A DNA stretch of 64,000 bases from Andalucia godoyi. Lineage: Eukaryota; Discoba; Jakobea; Jakobida; Andaluciidae. The stretch is taken from NCBI GenBank assembly GCA_009859145.1, contig VRVR01000034.1, positions 181,358 through 245,357 on the forward strand, read 5' to 3'. Shown piece by piece: positions 1-9,215 of the stretch. Positions within the stretch are counted from its first letter, which is position 1; each line of letters opens with the position of its first letter. The notes under the pieces were generated by a model, which was not told where the DNA came from, ran no database searches, and was given only the letters and a program-made list of their open reading frames with translations. Both the position numbers and the translations under genes were made by a program.

Positions 1-2
1 TG

Positions 3-212
3 ACCGTTTTCAAAATACTTCTGCAGACTGGATCTCCGCGGAAATCAGTGGCCACTTTTGTTGAACCCGCCTTCTCTTCGAAAGTGTTGAGCATCCGCGA
101 TCCTGAGGACGTCATCCGGATTCGAAACAGAAAACACAATCTGAAAAACGCTTTGGATCAAAGTTCTTTGCAAGATCCGGATTCAGAAGACGATTCGTGC
201 TCGTCAGAATAA
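3..212 (+). CDS. 3' end of an unidentified gene (partial)
   Basis: An open frame enters from the left edge and runs 69 codons to TAA at 210-212, with no ATG needed inside the window. The translated tail is basic in the middle (RIRNRKH) and ends in an acidic, serine-rich segment (PDSEDDSCSSE), a common look for a natural C-terminus. I do not recognise the family. A minus-strand open frame overlaps its last codons, so the assignment is tentative and needs the sequence to the left. Confidence 0.35.
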   Translation, partial: TVFKILLQTGSPRKSVATFVEPAFSSKVLSIRDPEDVIRIRNRKHNLKNALDQSSLQDPDSEDDSCSSE

Positions 213-676
213 GGATGCAAAATCATAATCACAATATGCAGATGTCTCCGGATTGACATTACCCTCTGCGCCGGGTGACGCCGGAACAACTCCCAGACAT
301 CTGCATCGTAAAGCTCGGGATCAATGAAGCGAGATAAGTATCCCAGCTCGGTAGGAGTTATCAGTGATCTGAAAAATTTTGCACACACACTGTGGCACAG
401 AGCTTCGGTGCTGGTCACTGGAGTGGAAGCATGGTAAACATCCGAGTCGTTATTTACAGTGCAAAAGCCTTTGCAATGCGCCGAATGGCTGTTAATATTA
501 CAAAATGAGTGTACCTGACAAATGTAAATGCAATAAGGAATTCCTTGTCGTTGCCGGTTTGGTGCGTCTTCGAAACAGCATTCGAGTGCGAGTGGTTTCG
601 GTGAAATACCGTGCACATCGCGGTTAAGTCGTAAATACATGCATCCACAGCAGCGAACGCTCTTAGCAGGTCTCAT
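158..676 (-). CDS. Possible small ORF, unidentified
   Basis: A 172-codon minus-strand frame from an ATG at 676. The first two thirds are unusually cysteine-rich and do not look like a folded domain, but the last 60 residues (around LGYLSRFIDPELYDADVW) have ordinary protein composition. It overlaps the end of the plus-strand partial gene at 3-212. It may be one exon of a spliced gene, a decayed gene or chance. I list it only because nothing better explains 250-700. Confidence 0.2.
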   Translation of the reverse strand: MRPAKSVRCCGCMYLRLNRDVHGISPKPLALECCFEDAPNRQRQGIPYCIYICQVHSFCNINSHSAHCKGFCTVNNDSDVYHASTPVTSTEALCHSVCAKFFRSLITPTELGYLSRFIDPELYDADVWELFRRHPAQRVMSIRRHLHIVIMILHPYSDEHESSSESGSCKEL

Positions 677-736
677 ACAAAAAGCAGAAATGCGATGAAA
701 CACACATAAAACGACAGAATTCGAAAGAAAGAACAA

Positions 737-2335
737 CGTTCATAGGACAACAAGTCCTCAACAACACCGATCCACCAGAAAATTCTGGTGTTCATCGCTA
801 CGTCCCACTAACGGCATGTTCAAAAAATCAAAAACCAGGGAAATCAGCGCGTGTTCGCTGTGGCCTTCTCATTTTGAATATGCGGAACGACTGAGCAGTT
901 GGCACATTAAGAGAAAACATCTAATGGTGAGGCATCACTCTTTTTGGCAGTGAGGCCAGTGGAATCAGTGTCCGAAAATCTCAGCTTCGACTGCTTTTGT
1001 AGCTGTTACGAAAATCTGATGTAACAACTGACCTTCGTATTTGTTGCATTCAGATGGAAGGACGAGATCAAGAAAACAGTATTCAGTTAAGAATTAAGAT
1101 CTGAAAATGGGGGAATCGTCATAAGGATAAATCAACTTTGTGATACATGCGCCAGATGTCAGAAGAAGATGAGCAAAGGAGGACGTTGCAGAAAGACTTT
1201 ATCGTTGCCGCTATCTGGCAGTGGCTCGTTTGTGGCGATTAAGTGAATGAACATCCCGGAAACGTTATTCTTCTGTTCTCGGTATGAGGAAGCCTTCATG
1301 CCGCCCTAAACCTTTCGGAATGACGTCAGAGCACCATTTCTAAATGCCTCAAATATGAGCAGCTCTAATTTTTGATATGCTTTGAAGACTATTGCATCCT
1401 TCAAAAAACTCGAACCAACATTTTCGGTTGTCCACTCCCACTAATCAGTGGTCAGGCACACCCCTAAGGCCAGCTTCGCGTATTGCGACTGTCAGCGTTG
1501 TGACGGTGATTGAAGAACGCCCACCGAATCCTGTCAGCGCCTGTTCCTTTTTTTGCTTCAACTAAAAGCTGGCTCTCCGAGTTATGCGCTTATCTGTGCG
1601 ATGTGTCCCTTCCATATTTCTTATCTCTTTGGTTAGTACATCTCAAACGAGGCAGCTATCCAACCATTCCAGATACCGTATGCGAACGGAAATTGCAAAG
1701 CCTTCTCCTTCCCTTTGTGCATCGTTTCATGTTGTTTGTCTGCTGGAAAGTTTTCTTCCTGTCGCTTCCATTCCAGAAGGAAGTCGAAACTGGAAATTAT
1801 TTGCGTTTCTCTACTTTATATCCTGTTGACTGGCACTTGCCAATCAGTTTGGATGGCACACTGTTGATGCAACGGCTTCTGTGAAAACCACAGTGGTGTC
1901 CATCCTGCAGAAACGCATGCCGCCGACAAATCGCATGTTGCATTCTTCGGCCATTCACATTCGAATATCGTGACAGTATTTTTCTTCTGACAGGGAGCTT
2001 GTGCTGACGGGTGCTGTGCGTCTTGTGACTTTGTTCCAGTTCAGATTCGAAGTGCTACCAGTGTGCCTTTCGGGAACGATTTTGGCGCCGATTGGTCCAG
2101 TTCTTGAAGTTTAAATGCTCGATGCGGTTGATTTGGATGTGTGGTGGTGACTGTCGCGTGATTTCTGTGGCCGCAGAACCGGCAGTTCTCGCCTGCCTCT
2201 GAAATCGTCTGTTTCACTTGCTGCTCGGTGGTTTCTTCTGTGGATAAAGATTTTTATGAACACCCCCAAACATGCGAGAAAAGAATGGAAGCTCAAAGAC
2301 AATAACCGGGTTCATTGACCCGCAAATCCTTGAAC
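737..2335. other. Gap without a convincing gene
   Basis: About 1.6 kb in which all six frames are short or lack ATG starts and show no recognisable motif. The longest, near 1510-1884 on the plus strand, begins without an ATG and is rich in Leu/Phe/Cys. The 3' UTR of the WD40 gene on the minus strand should lie at its right end. I see no tRNA, satellite or clear transposon end. Confidence 0.5.
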
Positions 2336-5300
2336 TTAGTCGGCGGACCCTACAAAGGATGCAACACGGACATTACGTCCCTTTGGATTCCGCTCTGACG
2401 AATTTCCCCCGACTCCTCCGAACGAGCGCGGAGCCTTAACCGAAGGAAACATAGTGTCTAAGCGGGTGGCAAGGGTCCCGCCTAATCTTTTTCGTTTGTC
2501 TTCTCTGTTTCGCAGCAAGAGCTCCACCCTCTTATTGCCATCTCGCATCCAACTCTGCGACTCGTACTCCCTTTGGTGACGGTCAACGATTTCGAGTGGC
2601 TTTTGTGGAGCCGGGATCAGGTCGACTCGCCGACTTTCTGGTACTAAAAATCTGGACGAGTTCGACTTTCCGTCTTCTCCAGGTTCTGAAGGAAGTCCGC
2701 CAAGTTTCCTTTGCACAAAATTCGCTGCCTGCAGCTGTTGCTGCACAAGGAAGTCTGCTAGCACCGACGGACCAACTTGATTGCTTTCCAACGCCCTGCG
2801 GCCATTGGACAGCACGTCCAAGTCCGGGACCGTGATGTCAAAGAACCCAGCGGCGGATCTTGAACGGCTGACATCAGTATCCTTTGCTTGTGATCCAAAC
2901 GAAGACGTAGGTCGTCGATCCAGTAGATCAAAAATCTGTTTCGCAGATTTCAACTCTTCCGCTTTCAACCGTGCGTGCCGAGACAAATACACATTTTCAC
3001 GATGATCCGCGAAGTCCGCAAGCGATCCATCCATGGAGTCTGACGGATTATGAAAATTATCCTTTGGAAATGTTGAAAAATCGAATGTACCGTGCCCTTC
3101 CTGGGTGCTTGGACTGAGCACAGATCGGTCTCCCTGCTGTGGCAGCATCGCGGAAACCTTCTGCGTCAGCGGAATAGCATCGAATACCCGTTGGTTTCTT
3201 TCGACTTGGGTTAGGATAGATTCAATATCGAAACGAGGTCTTTTCCACACTCGGCTGGTGCCATCCAGAGAGGTCGAAACATAGGAATTCAGAGAAGAGG
3301 CAAGATCCAACGACGTGACAGCGTCCGAATGTCCGGCAAACACTGCCACCACACCATAATGAAACTCATTCTGTTTTCTGTAAAGGAAACCGACTCGCAT
3401 TGTTCCATCGCTGCACCCGACTGCAATGTACACGCATGCGACATCAGGGTCTGACCCCCCCAGGCTCTCGTCCACAACAATTGCAGTGCATGGACTAAAG
3501 GGAGTTCCAAAAATAGAGATGCACGGGATACAATCAAGATACGTAGAGGTATGACAATCCCAAATGTGAACATTAGCGTCGTCGGCCACGGCTATCCAAA
3601 CCTTGAACACCGAAGAGTATGAAAAACAAGAGAAACCCATTTGCAGCATTGTCGAGGCAGAAGACAAGCTTACAGGAAGCGGAAGCGCACATTCCAATGT
3701 AAAGGAATTCACATCCCATATCGTGACCACGCACGGGGAACACAGGACTGCCAGCTTCCCGACATGATTGCACGAATATACGAGCTTTCTGAGTTTCAGC
3801 GCTTCTCCAACTCCTGACACTCTCGATGGATGGATGATGCTCTTTATGAGTTGCAGGACCTTGAGATTGAAAAACCGAATGGTTCTATCCTGTGCAACTG
3901 TAACTATCAGTGGTCCATTTGTCGGGCTTTCGACGTGGCAAAAATCCACGACAAAATCTTCATTTCCATCGACAACTCTGAAGCCCAATTTCTGAGAATC
4001 ATCAAGGACACGATCCGACGCTCGGTGTGTGTATGTCGAACTGGCTGTGGCGGTTTCCAAGCGATCGCATGGCCAAAGCCTCACCACAGTTTCTCGCTCT
4101 TCTAACGTGAAGAGAGCATCTTCAAATTTTGGCACTGTTGAATTGGCTGGGGAGTTCATCACAGAAAGCCTCTTGGAATGCGGAGAAAACAAAGAACTGG
4201 GAACCCGCAAAAGCAGAATTCGAACAGGAACTCGTCGGAGCCGAATAACAGATTCCATCTTTCCAACGATCGAAGACTCGATTCCTGTGCTGCGCACAGC
4301 AAATCGGTAAAGATTTCCATTGCTTGCTCCTGTGTAGAAAATGCTCCTTCGATCCTCATACTTTCCTACGACTTGTGGTTTCCGAACGCAACAGCATGAT
4401 CCAGCAGACTGCACAGGGATCCTGTCATTCGACAGGCAAGTAACATTTTCCAACCACTGCTGGTGATTTTCGCTGGACAGGTCTTCGTCATCTTTCGGTG
4501 AGCGGGAAGGAAAATAGGAATGGGACGACGTCGACGGAACACGAAACAGGAAGGCTGCAGAATGGGGATTAAAACGATAAACGTACAGCCTGCCTAACGT
4601 GGAGACAGCAACAATTTCGGATGCAGACAGTTCGGTCATATACAGGATTCCGTCCGGAGAATTCGGCGACACCGATCTCGAAGCAGCTTTGGACGACGGT
4701 CTTCCTTGGCCTTCCGAAGCGTTTTGCACACCCAGAAATTCTGGTGGGAAGAAGTGATTCGGCATCTGATGGGTGACGAATTCTCCAGAAGCATAGTCCA
4801 AAACCAGCGGAAATGGAGAAACCCCATTCGCAAACCATACTTGTCGAGCAGCGGGAACTACTACCATGGAAGTGATCCACCAAGAGGTGGACTGCACACG
4901 CTGATTCGCTGGAGATACAGGCGACTTCGAACTGGGTCCAGAAGAAATCAATCCAACAGATGCCGCAAGAGATGGAGAGCTGGAAAAGAAAGACAGAGAA
5001 AGAAGAAAATCCTGATAGGTGATTTGGCCTCTTTCCGTTCCCTCTGCAGTCCAAAACTTCACGTCTCCAGCGAAAGATGCTGTCATGAGTGCGTCGTCCA
5101 TTGTATGCAAGCGGGACATAGATGAGAAGGCTGCAGAATGAGCAGTTATACTCTGTTGATCTTGAATCTTGGTCTTGGGAGGGACACTTCCATCGACATC
5201 GATTGAAGAAAGCAGCAGAGTTGATCGGTGATCCGCATGTCCGTGTCGCGGAGCGACTTCTGGATTCTCAGCGTCGAAGACCCCTAAGCTCTTATCGAAG

Positions 5301-5980
5301 GAGCCGCTGAAAATTCTATCCCCAAACTGGCAAACAGAAGTGACGGTGTCTCTATGTACATGGTCTGCAACATATACAACTCTCACACTGAAATTTGCCA
5401 GAGAGTTTGCTCCACTGTTCCCATGCCCACCGTTTCGATCCGACCGAACAAACATAAATGTCGACAAATCTGTCTGCTTGGTATGCCCCGTTACAAGCGC
5501 AAAATCATGGATCTGATTCATCTTCATTGAAAGGAAAAAGACACGATGATGAGACCCGACAACAAGAAAATCGCTGTCACTCTTTCGCTGAGTAGCGTTC
5601 AAAGCGGAGGAAAACGACATGCACGTGCAAGACGATCCAAGATCCAGCATGTGCAGAATGTCTCCTTTATAATTCCATAGCAGCACTCGACCATCCAAAG
5701 CACATGACGCCAAGCATGAGTAAGGCGGCGGAAGATGAACGAGGGCAGTGACAGTTCCAGAATGCCCTACAAAATGCTTGGTCACATGTGCCTTGACCTG
5801 CGCACCGCTTCCGTTTCGCACCCGGGGAGCGCTATTTGCATGATCGGACAAGTTCCAAAGCTTTATCAGCGCGTTCTTATGTCCAGTGAATATATCTCGT
5901 CGAACAGGGTCCACGGCAATCGACGAAACTGGAGAGCGATGCTTCTCGTCCACGTCTCGCAAAATCTGCTCAATTTCCAT
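2336..5980 (-). CDS. Large WD40-repeat protein
   Basis: Intronless 1214-residue protein from the ATG at 5980. It opens with WD40 blades (GHKNALIKLWNL near residue 33, then FVGHSGTVTAL and DGRVLLWNY). Further blades recur throughout, for example TVAQDRTIRFF, CVVTIWDV, DANVHIWDC and a clear last one, FAGHSDAVTSL with DGTSRVWKR. This suggests at least two beta-propellers of protein-binding scaffold type. The last 250 residues are mostly disordered but end in a basic helix (SWMRDGNKRVELLLRNRED). Many long two-propeller WD40 proteins are ciliary or centrosomal, and this window is rich in ciliary genes, but the sequence alone does not fix a subfamily. It is divergent from the small spliced gene at 6569 across a 0.6-kb spacer. 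Confidence 0.88.
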   Translation of the reverse strand: MEIEQILRDVDEKHRSPVSSIAVDPVRRDIFTGHKNALIKLWNLSDHANSAPRVRNGSGAQVKAHVTKHFVGHSGTVTALVHLPPPYSCLASCALDGRVLLWNYKGDILHMLDLGSSCTCMSFSSALNATQRKSDSDFLVVGSHHRVFFLSMKMNQIHDFALVTGHTKQTDLSTFMFVRSDRNGGHGNSGANSLANFSVRVVYVADHVHRDTVTSVCQFGDRIFSGSFDKSLGVFDAENPEVAPRHGHADHRSTLLLSSIDVDGSVPPKTKIQDQQSITAHSAAFSSMSRLHTMDDALMTASFAGDVKFWTAEGTERGQITYQDFLLSLSFFSSSPSLAASVGLISSGPSSKSPVSPANQRVQSTSWWITSMVVVPAARQVWFANGVSPFPLVLDYASGEFVTHQMPNHFFPPEFLGVQNASEGQGRPSSKAASRSVSPNSPDGILYMTELSASEIVAVSTLGRLYVYRFNPHSAAFLFRVPSTSSHSYFPSRSPKDDEDLSSENHQQWLENVTCLSNDRIPVQSAGSCCCVRKPQVVGKYEDRRSIFYTGASNGNLYRFAVRSTGIESSIVGKMESVIRLRRVPVRILLLRVPSSLFSPHSKRLSVMNSPANSTVPKFEDALFTLEERETVVRLWPCDRLETATASSTYTHRASDRVLDDSQKLGFRVVDGNEDFVVDFCHVESPTNGPLIVTVAQDRTIRFFNLKVLQLIKSIIHPSRVSGVGEALKLRKLVYSCNHVGKLAVLCSPCVVTIWDVNSFTLECALPLPVSLSSASTMLQMGFSCFSYSSVFKVWIAVADDANVHIWDCHTSTYLDCIPCISIFGTPFSPCTAIVVDESLGGSDPDVACVYIAVGCSDGTMRVGFLYRKQNEFHYGVVAVFAGHSDAVTSLDLASSLNSYVSTSLDGTSRVWKRPRFDIESILTQVERNQRVFDAIPLTQKVSAMLPQQGDRSVLSPSTQEGHGTFDFSTFPKDNFHNPSDSMDGSLADFADHRENVYLSRHARLKAEELKSAKQIFDLLDRRPTSSFGSQAKDTDVSRSRSAAGFFDITVPDLDVLSNGRRALESNQVGPSVLADFLVQQQLQAANFVQRKLGGLPSEPGEDGKSNSSRFLVPESRRVDLIPAPQKPLEIVDRHQREYESQSWMRDGNKRVELLLRNREDKRKRLGGTLATRLDTMFPSVKAPRSFGGVGGNSSERNPKGRNVRVASFVGSAD

Positions 5981-6568
5981 TTTTGCTGTGAGAATGCAAA
6001 GCCCAGTTTGCCTACGTTATTGACGCCAATCTGTTCTATGGGCAATCCGGAAAAAAATGCAAAAATGCAAAGAGGAAGTGTCCGAACAACTTCGAGGATG
6101 TCGTGGGATGTTTTTCTGCGTTGGGGGCATTTGACAGTTCGTTTTAACCGGTTTCTTTTTCTTTTCCTCCTTTCAGCCTGTTGCCTATTTCCCCCACCGT
6201 TTTTTTTTTGGTGATGCCTGTTGTTCATGATTGCACAGACGATGCTACAGGATGCACAAGCAAACGATGCAGATGTGCAAGCTGTTTGTTTTCTCTCTTT
6301 CTCGTGGGTCGACGACTGTCAATCACTTTGAAACGGTGGGGCTTGTCTTTTCAACGTTGATTTGAGGTTCCACATCCATTGTCGATTTTGATGCAATTTT
6401 GAACTGACAACAGCGCTTTCTTTTTTTTAAATGTTTTTTCGCCGTGAATTTTCCAGCGGTAACCAGAGAAAATCAATAAACAAAAAAAAAACCAATAACA
6501 ACAGACGAAGTAATTGCAATTTCACTTCTGCGACACTCCTCTTCTCTGTCCCCTCGAGAATCACAACC
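5981..6568. promoter_or_regulatory. Divergent intergenic region
   Basis: The 588 bp between the starts of the minus-strand WD40 gene and the plus-strand lipidated-protein gene must hold both promoters. It has T-rich and A-rich runs (about 6207, 6421 and 6481), typical of upstream regions here. I see no specific binding site that I can name. Confidence 0.4.
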
Positions 6569-6929
6569 ATGGGCGCTCTGTTTTCTTGTTGCGCTGGACA
6601 TCAGAAGAAGAGAAAACCGAAGGAAATTCTCGCAACGTTGCCGTATGTTTTCTTCTTCTTCCTCATCATCATCGTTCATTTATTCATTCACCATCTTCCG
6701 TCTCCTCTGTTTCCCATTGTCTGAGTGCTCACGATGTTTACCTGCGTTTTCTAATTGCTTCTGCAGAGATGATGAATTTTGGAGCCATCCCGATGGATCG
6801 GAAGTTGTATCTCTCCGTGAGTTTGAGGTGTGGTACGCTTCCGAACGTGACGACACTCCCGTCAAACGTCCCATCGACGCATCTGCAGGCGATGGCCATG
6901 CATCCCGTCTTGTAGACTCCAGCAGATAG
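6569..6929 (+). CDS. Small N-myristoylated/palmitoylated-type protein (spliced)
   Basis: Two exons, 6569-6642 and 6767-6929, joined across a 124-bp intron (6643-6766; GTATGT donor, CTAAT branch-like site at 6751, CTGCAG acceptor), give a 78-residue protein. The N-terminus MGALFSCCAG is a textbook dual acylation signal: Gly2 for N-myristoylation and Cys7/Cys8 for palmitoylation. A basic patch (HQKKRKPKE) follows that would help membrane binding. The second exon encodes an acidic, polar segment with DDEFWSHPDGSEVVSLREFEVW and no known domain. The role is unknown; a membrane-tethered adaptor is an inference. Unspliced reading runs into stops, and the splice restores a frame ending at TAG 6927-6929. 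AATAAA lies at 7153. Confidence 0.7.
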
Positions 6930-7152
6930 CGTCGAATGCACAGAATTTCGTCGTTCTTCCTTGTCCGTCAACGCAAGCGTTGATAATTTTCTTTTGTTTT
7001 CGTTTGTTTGCGGTCCATGCAACAAAGAAAAAAAAACGTTGCTCGGCAATCATGCGTGATTACCGCGTAAGCAACGAGGCTCAGAGACCCGAAAACTCAC
7101 AGGTAGCAGCAGTGCTTGAGCACGTAGCGAGCATAGCGTTACAAACTTTACA

Positions 7153-7158
7153 AATAAA
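7153..7158 (+). terminator. Poly(A) signal AATAAA
   Basis: AATAAA lies 224 bp after the stop of the small lipidated-protein gene, just before the 3' end of the convergent minus-strand gene. It is a candidate only. Confidence 0.4.
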
Positions 7159-7230
7159 CTGAAAATATACACGATTCCAGAACAAGCAAGCATCTGCGTG
7201 CAGGAACGTGACTGCTCACCCAAACGGATG

Positions 7231-8250
7231 CTAGTTGCCTTCCACGAATTTGTGAGAGTACCACACGGCCTCTCCCCGGTGGGTTCGACGGTGAAGGCGG
7301 AAAGTACTGGGCTTGTCGCCAAGCGCAGCAGGTTTGTTTGCCCCTGCACCCAGATTGGCAGAGATAACAGCCTGGTCGCTAAGAGTGCCAATGAGGTACT
7401 TATCAACGTCGGCGCTTGTCATTGCAGAGTTCGGGACATCGGTTCTCATGTAAATTGCGGCGAGTTTTCGGAACTCCTCCACAACAACCTCGTTCGCCAT
7501 GTAGTAATGGAATCGACTGACCATAGAAATGGGTATCACGCAACATAGAGTCTTACCAGGCATGATCATGAACTCGATGACCTGGCCTGTGAGCATCTGT
7601 ACATCCATTCGGACTGGAAACGTCATGATGTTTGTCCACGACAGCTTCATCACAAACTGGTAGTCCTTTTCAGTGAGGGCCGCCATAACTTCCGACAAGG
7701 ACTCCATAGCGACGACCGTATTCTTCGGGTCTGCTACATGGATCCCATACGGAATATCCATGGATCCGTTGCGGTAGGTGCTGTAGACGGGAGAGGGGGC
7801 CTCAATGGGCTCCATGAATGTGGAGCCCGCAGCCGGTGAGCTCACAGAGACTCGAAGATTAGCGTAGACAGCGGTCTTCGTTGCGGTGTGCGTCACACTT
7901 TCCTCGCTGCCGAACGATGTGTCAGACGACGACTCGGATTCCGAAGTCTGCGGAGTATCTGGACCGCAGCGCTGGCGGGCATCTGAAGGGAAAAACTTGG
8001 ACGGCGGACTCGGCTGCTTTTCTGACGGTGCGTAAGTCCCCGTGCCCGTGCCCGTGCCCGTGCCTGCGCATGTCGCTCCGGAATAATTGGAAGAAATTTT
8101 TGGTGGGACAGAATGTTCAACGATGACGGAGGTATCTTTTCTTTGGTCAGAAGAGGAGGACGTCGATTGGCCCATGGGTGCTACTGCTTTCTCACCAAAA
8201 GGGTTCGGTGACATCGAAATTGAGTGCTGAGAAGTTGGCAAGTTGGACAT
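7231..8250 (-). CDS. Unknown protein with Ser/Thr-rich N-terminal half
   Basis: Intronless 339-residue frame from ATG 8250 to TAG 7231. Residues 1-140 are disordered and Ser/Thr/Pro-rich, with a run of Gly-Thr dipeptides encoded by a tandem hexamer near 8040-8065. Residues 150-300 look folded: AVYANLRVSVSS, then alternating hydrophobic stretches around MPGKTLCCVIPISMV and VEEFRKLAAIYM. A GTAAGA...TCAG pair of 40 bp lies inside the conserved-looking part, but its removal would shift the frame into stops, so I treat the gene as unspliced. I do not recognise the fold or the family. Confidence 0.65.
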   Translation of the reverse strand: MSNLPTSQHSISMSPNPFGEKAVAPMGQSTSSSSDQRKDTSVIVEHSVPPKISSNYSGATCAGTGTGTGTGTYAPSEKQPSPPSKFFPSDARQRCGPDTPQTSESESSSDTSFGSEESVTHTATKTAVYANLRVSVSSPAAGSTFMEPIEAPSPVYSTYRNGSMDIPYGIHVADPKNTVVAMESLSEVMAALTEKDYQFVMKLSWTNIMTFPVRMDVQMLTGQVIEFMIMPGKTLCCVIPISMVSRFHYYMANEVVVEEFRKLAAIYMRTDVPNSAMTSADVDKYLIGTLSDQAVISANLGAGANKPAALGDKPSTFRLHRRTHRGEAVWYSHKFVEGN

Positions 8251-9215
8251 CGCTTAAAAATCGATTCGGGAACAGTATGGCTTTTTTTGAAGATCAACGC
8301 GCTCAAAAATTTGATCCGAGTGAATACTGGCAATTGCTGGTCAATTAGAGACGCGAGCTGGCACCATCGCCAGTTGGCTTCGGGTCGCGACGTGTGGTGC
8401 CTTGTCACCACCGAAACAGGAAGGGTCGCAAGAGCAGGATCGGAGAGCACATGATGCCGTTCGACAGGCTTACGGCCCTCGTGCTTCGACGCTGACTGAG
8501 TCCAAATTCGTCTGAGCGATGTTCAATGCGACCAATAGCGAGCAGCTGGATGGCTCGGGCCTTTTTATGTGTGAGCACTTGTCTGATCTGCTGGGAACCC
8601 TTTGCGATCTTCAATTTCTCTTTTTCGAATGCCGTTGTTCCACTTGACTGCGATCCATCCGAAACTGGGGAAATTGCAGATCCGCTCGCGGTGCAGTGAC
8701 CCAGCGGTAGATGCACAAGCAGAGGACGCATCCTCCTTCCCAAAAAGCGGAATGCATCAAACATCCGAGTTGAACGACATTCGCACACCAGTCTTGCTCT
8801 GATGCAGCTGCAAAACCGCCCAATTTTGTTTGTTTCTCAAGCAGCAAGTTCCCATCACTGCACGCTACCTCAGCAAAGTCAGCAGTAGCACCTCCTTGCC
8901 TCCCCCCGAAAGTTTCCGGCGAAGAAGCTTCTGCGGTCTGCCAACATGTCGTCGTTCTCCGTTTCAGTTCTGTAGTTCTGTTGGACAGTCGACCTTGGTG
9001 CCTTGGACCTTTGCCGACTTCAGTTAGCTGAGAACGATATCGCTGCACAGCTTCTCAGAACCTTTCTCCGGATGCAGAGCATCCTGGAATGCAGCCTGGC
9101 AAATGGAGGCCGGCGTTCGGATGCGTACCCGAAAACGCCCGCGCACACACAGACACGTACATACATGCAAAAATTGCAAACAATCCCAAAACCCTGCGAC
9201 TTTACGATGATTCTT
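8251..9215. other. Gap with several overlapping open frames, unresolved
   Basis: Almost 1 kb between two minus-strand genes. Several minus-strand frames stay open, notably 9046-8611 (GTG start only) and 8788-8405 (a stretch around KLKIAKGSQQIRQVL looks protein-like). None has a clear start, a known motif or a convincing splice pair. It could hold a small spliced gene like others in this window, or only the 3' UTR and promoter of its neighbours. Confidence 0.4.

Noticed and set aside
7520..7565. 40-bp GTAAGA...TCAG candidate intron in the unknown minus-strand gene
   Set aside because: Removal would shift the frame into an early stop, while unspliced sequence keeps protein-like composition on both sides.
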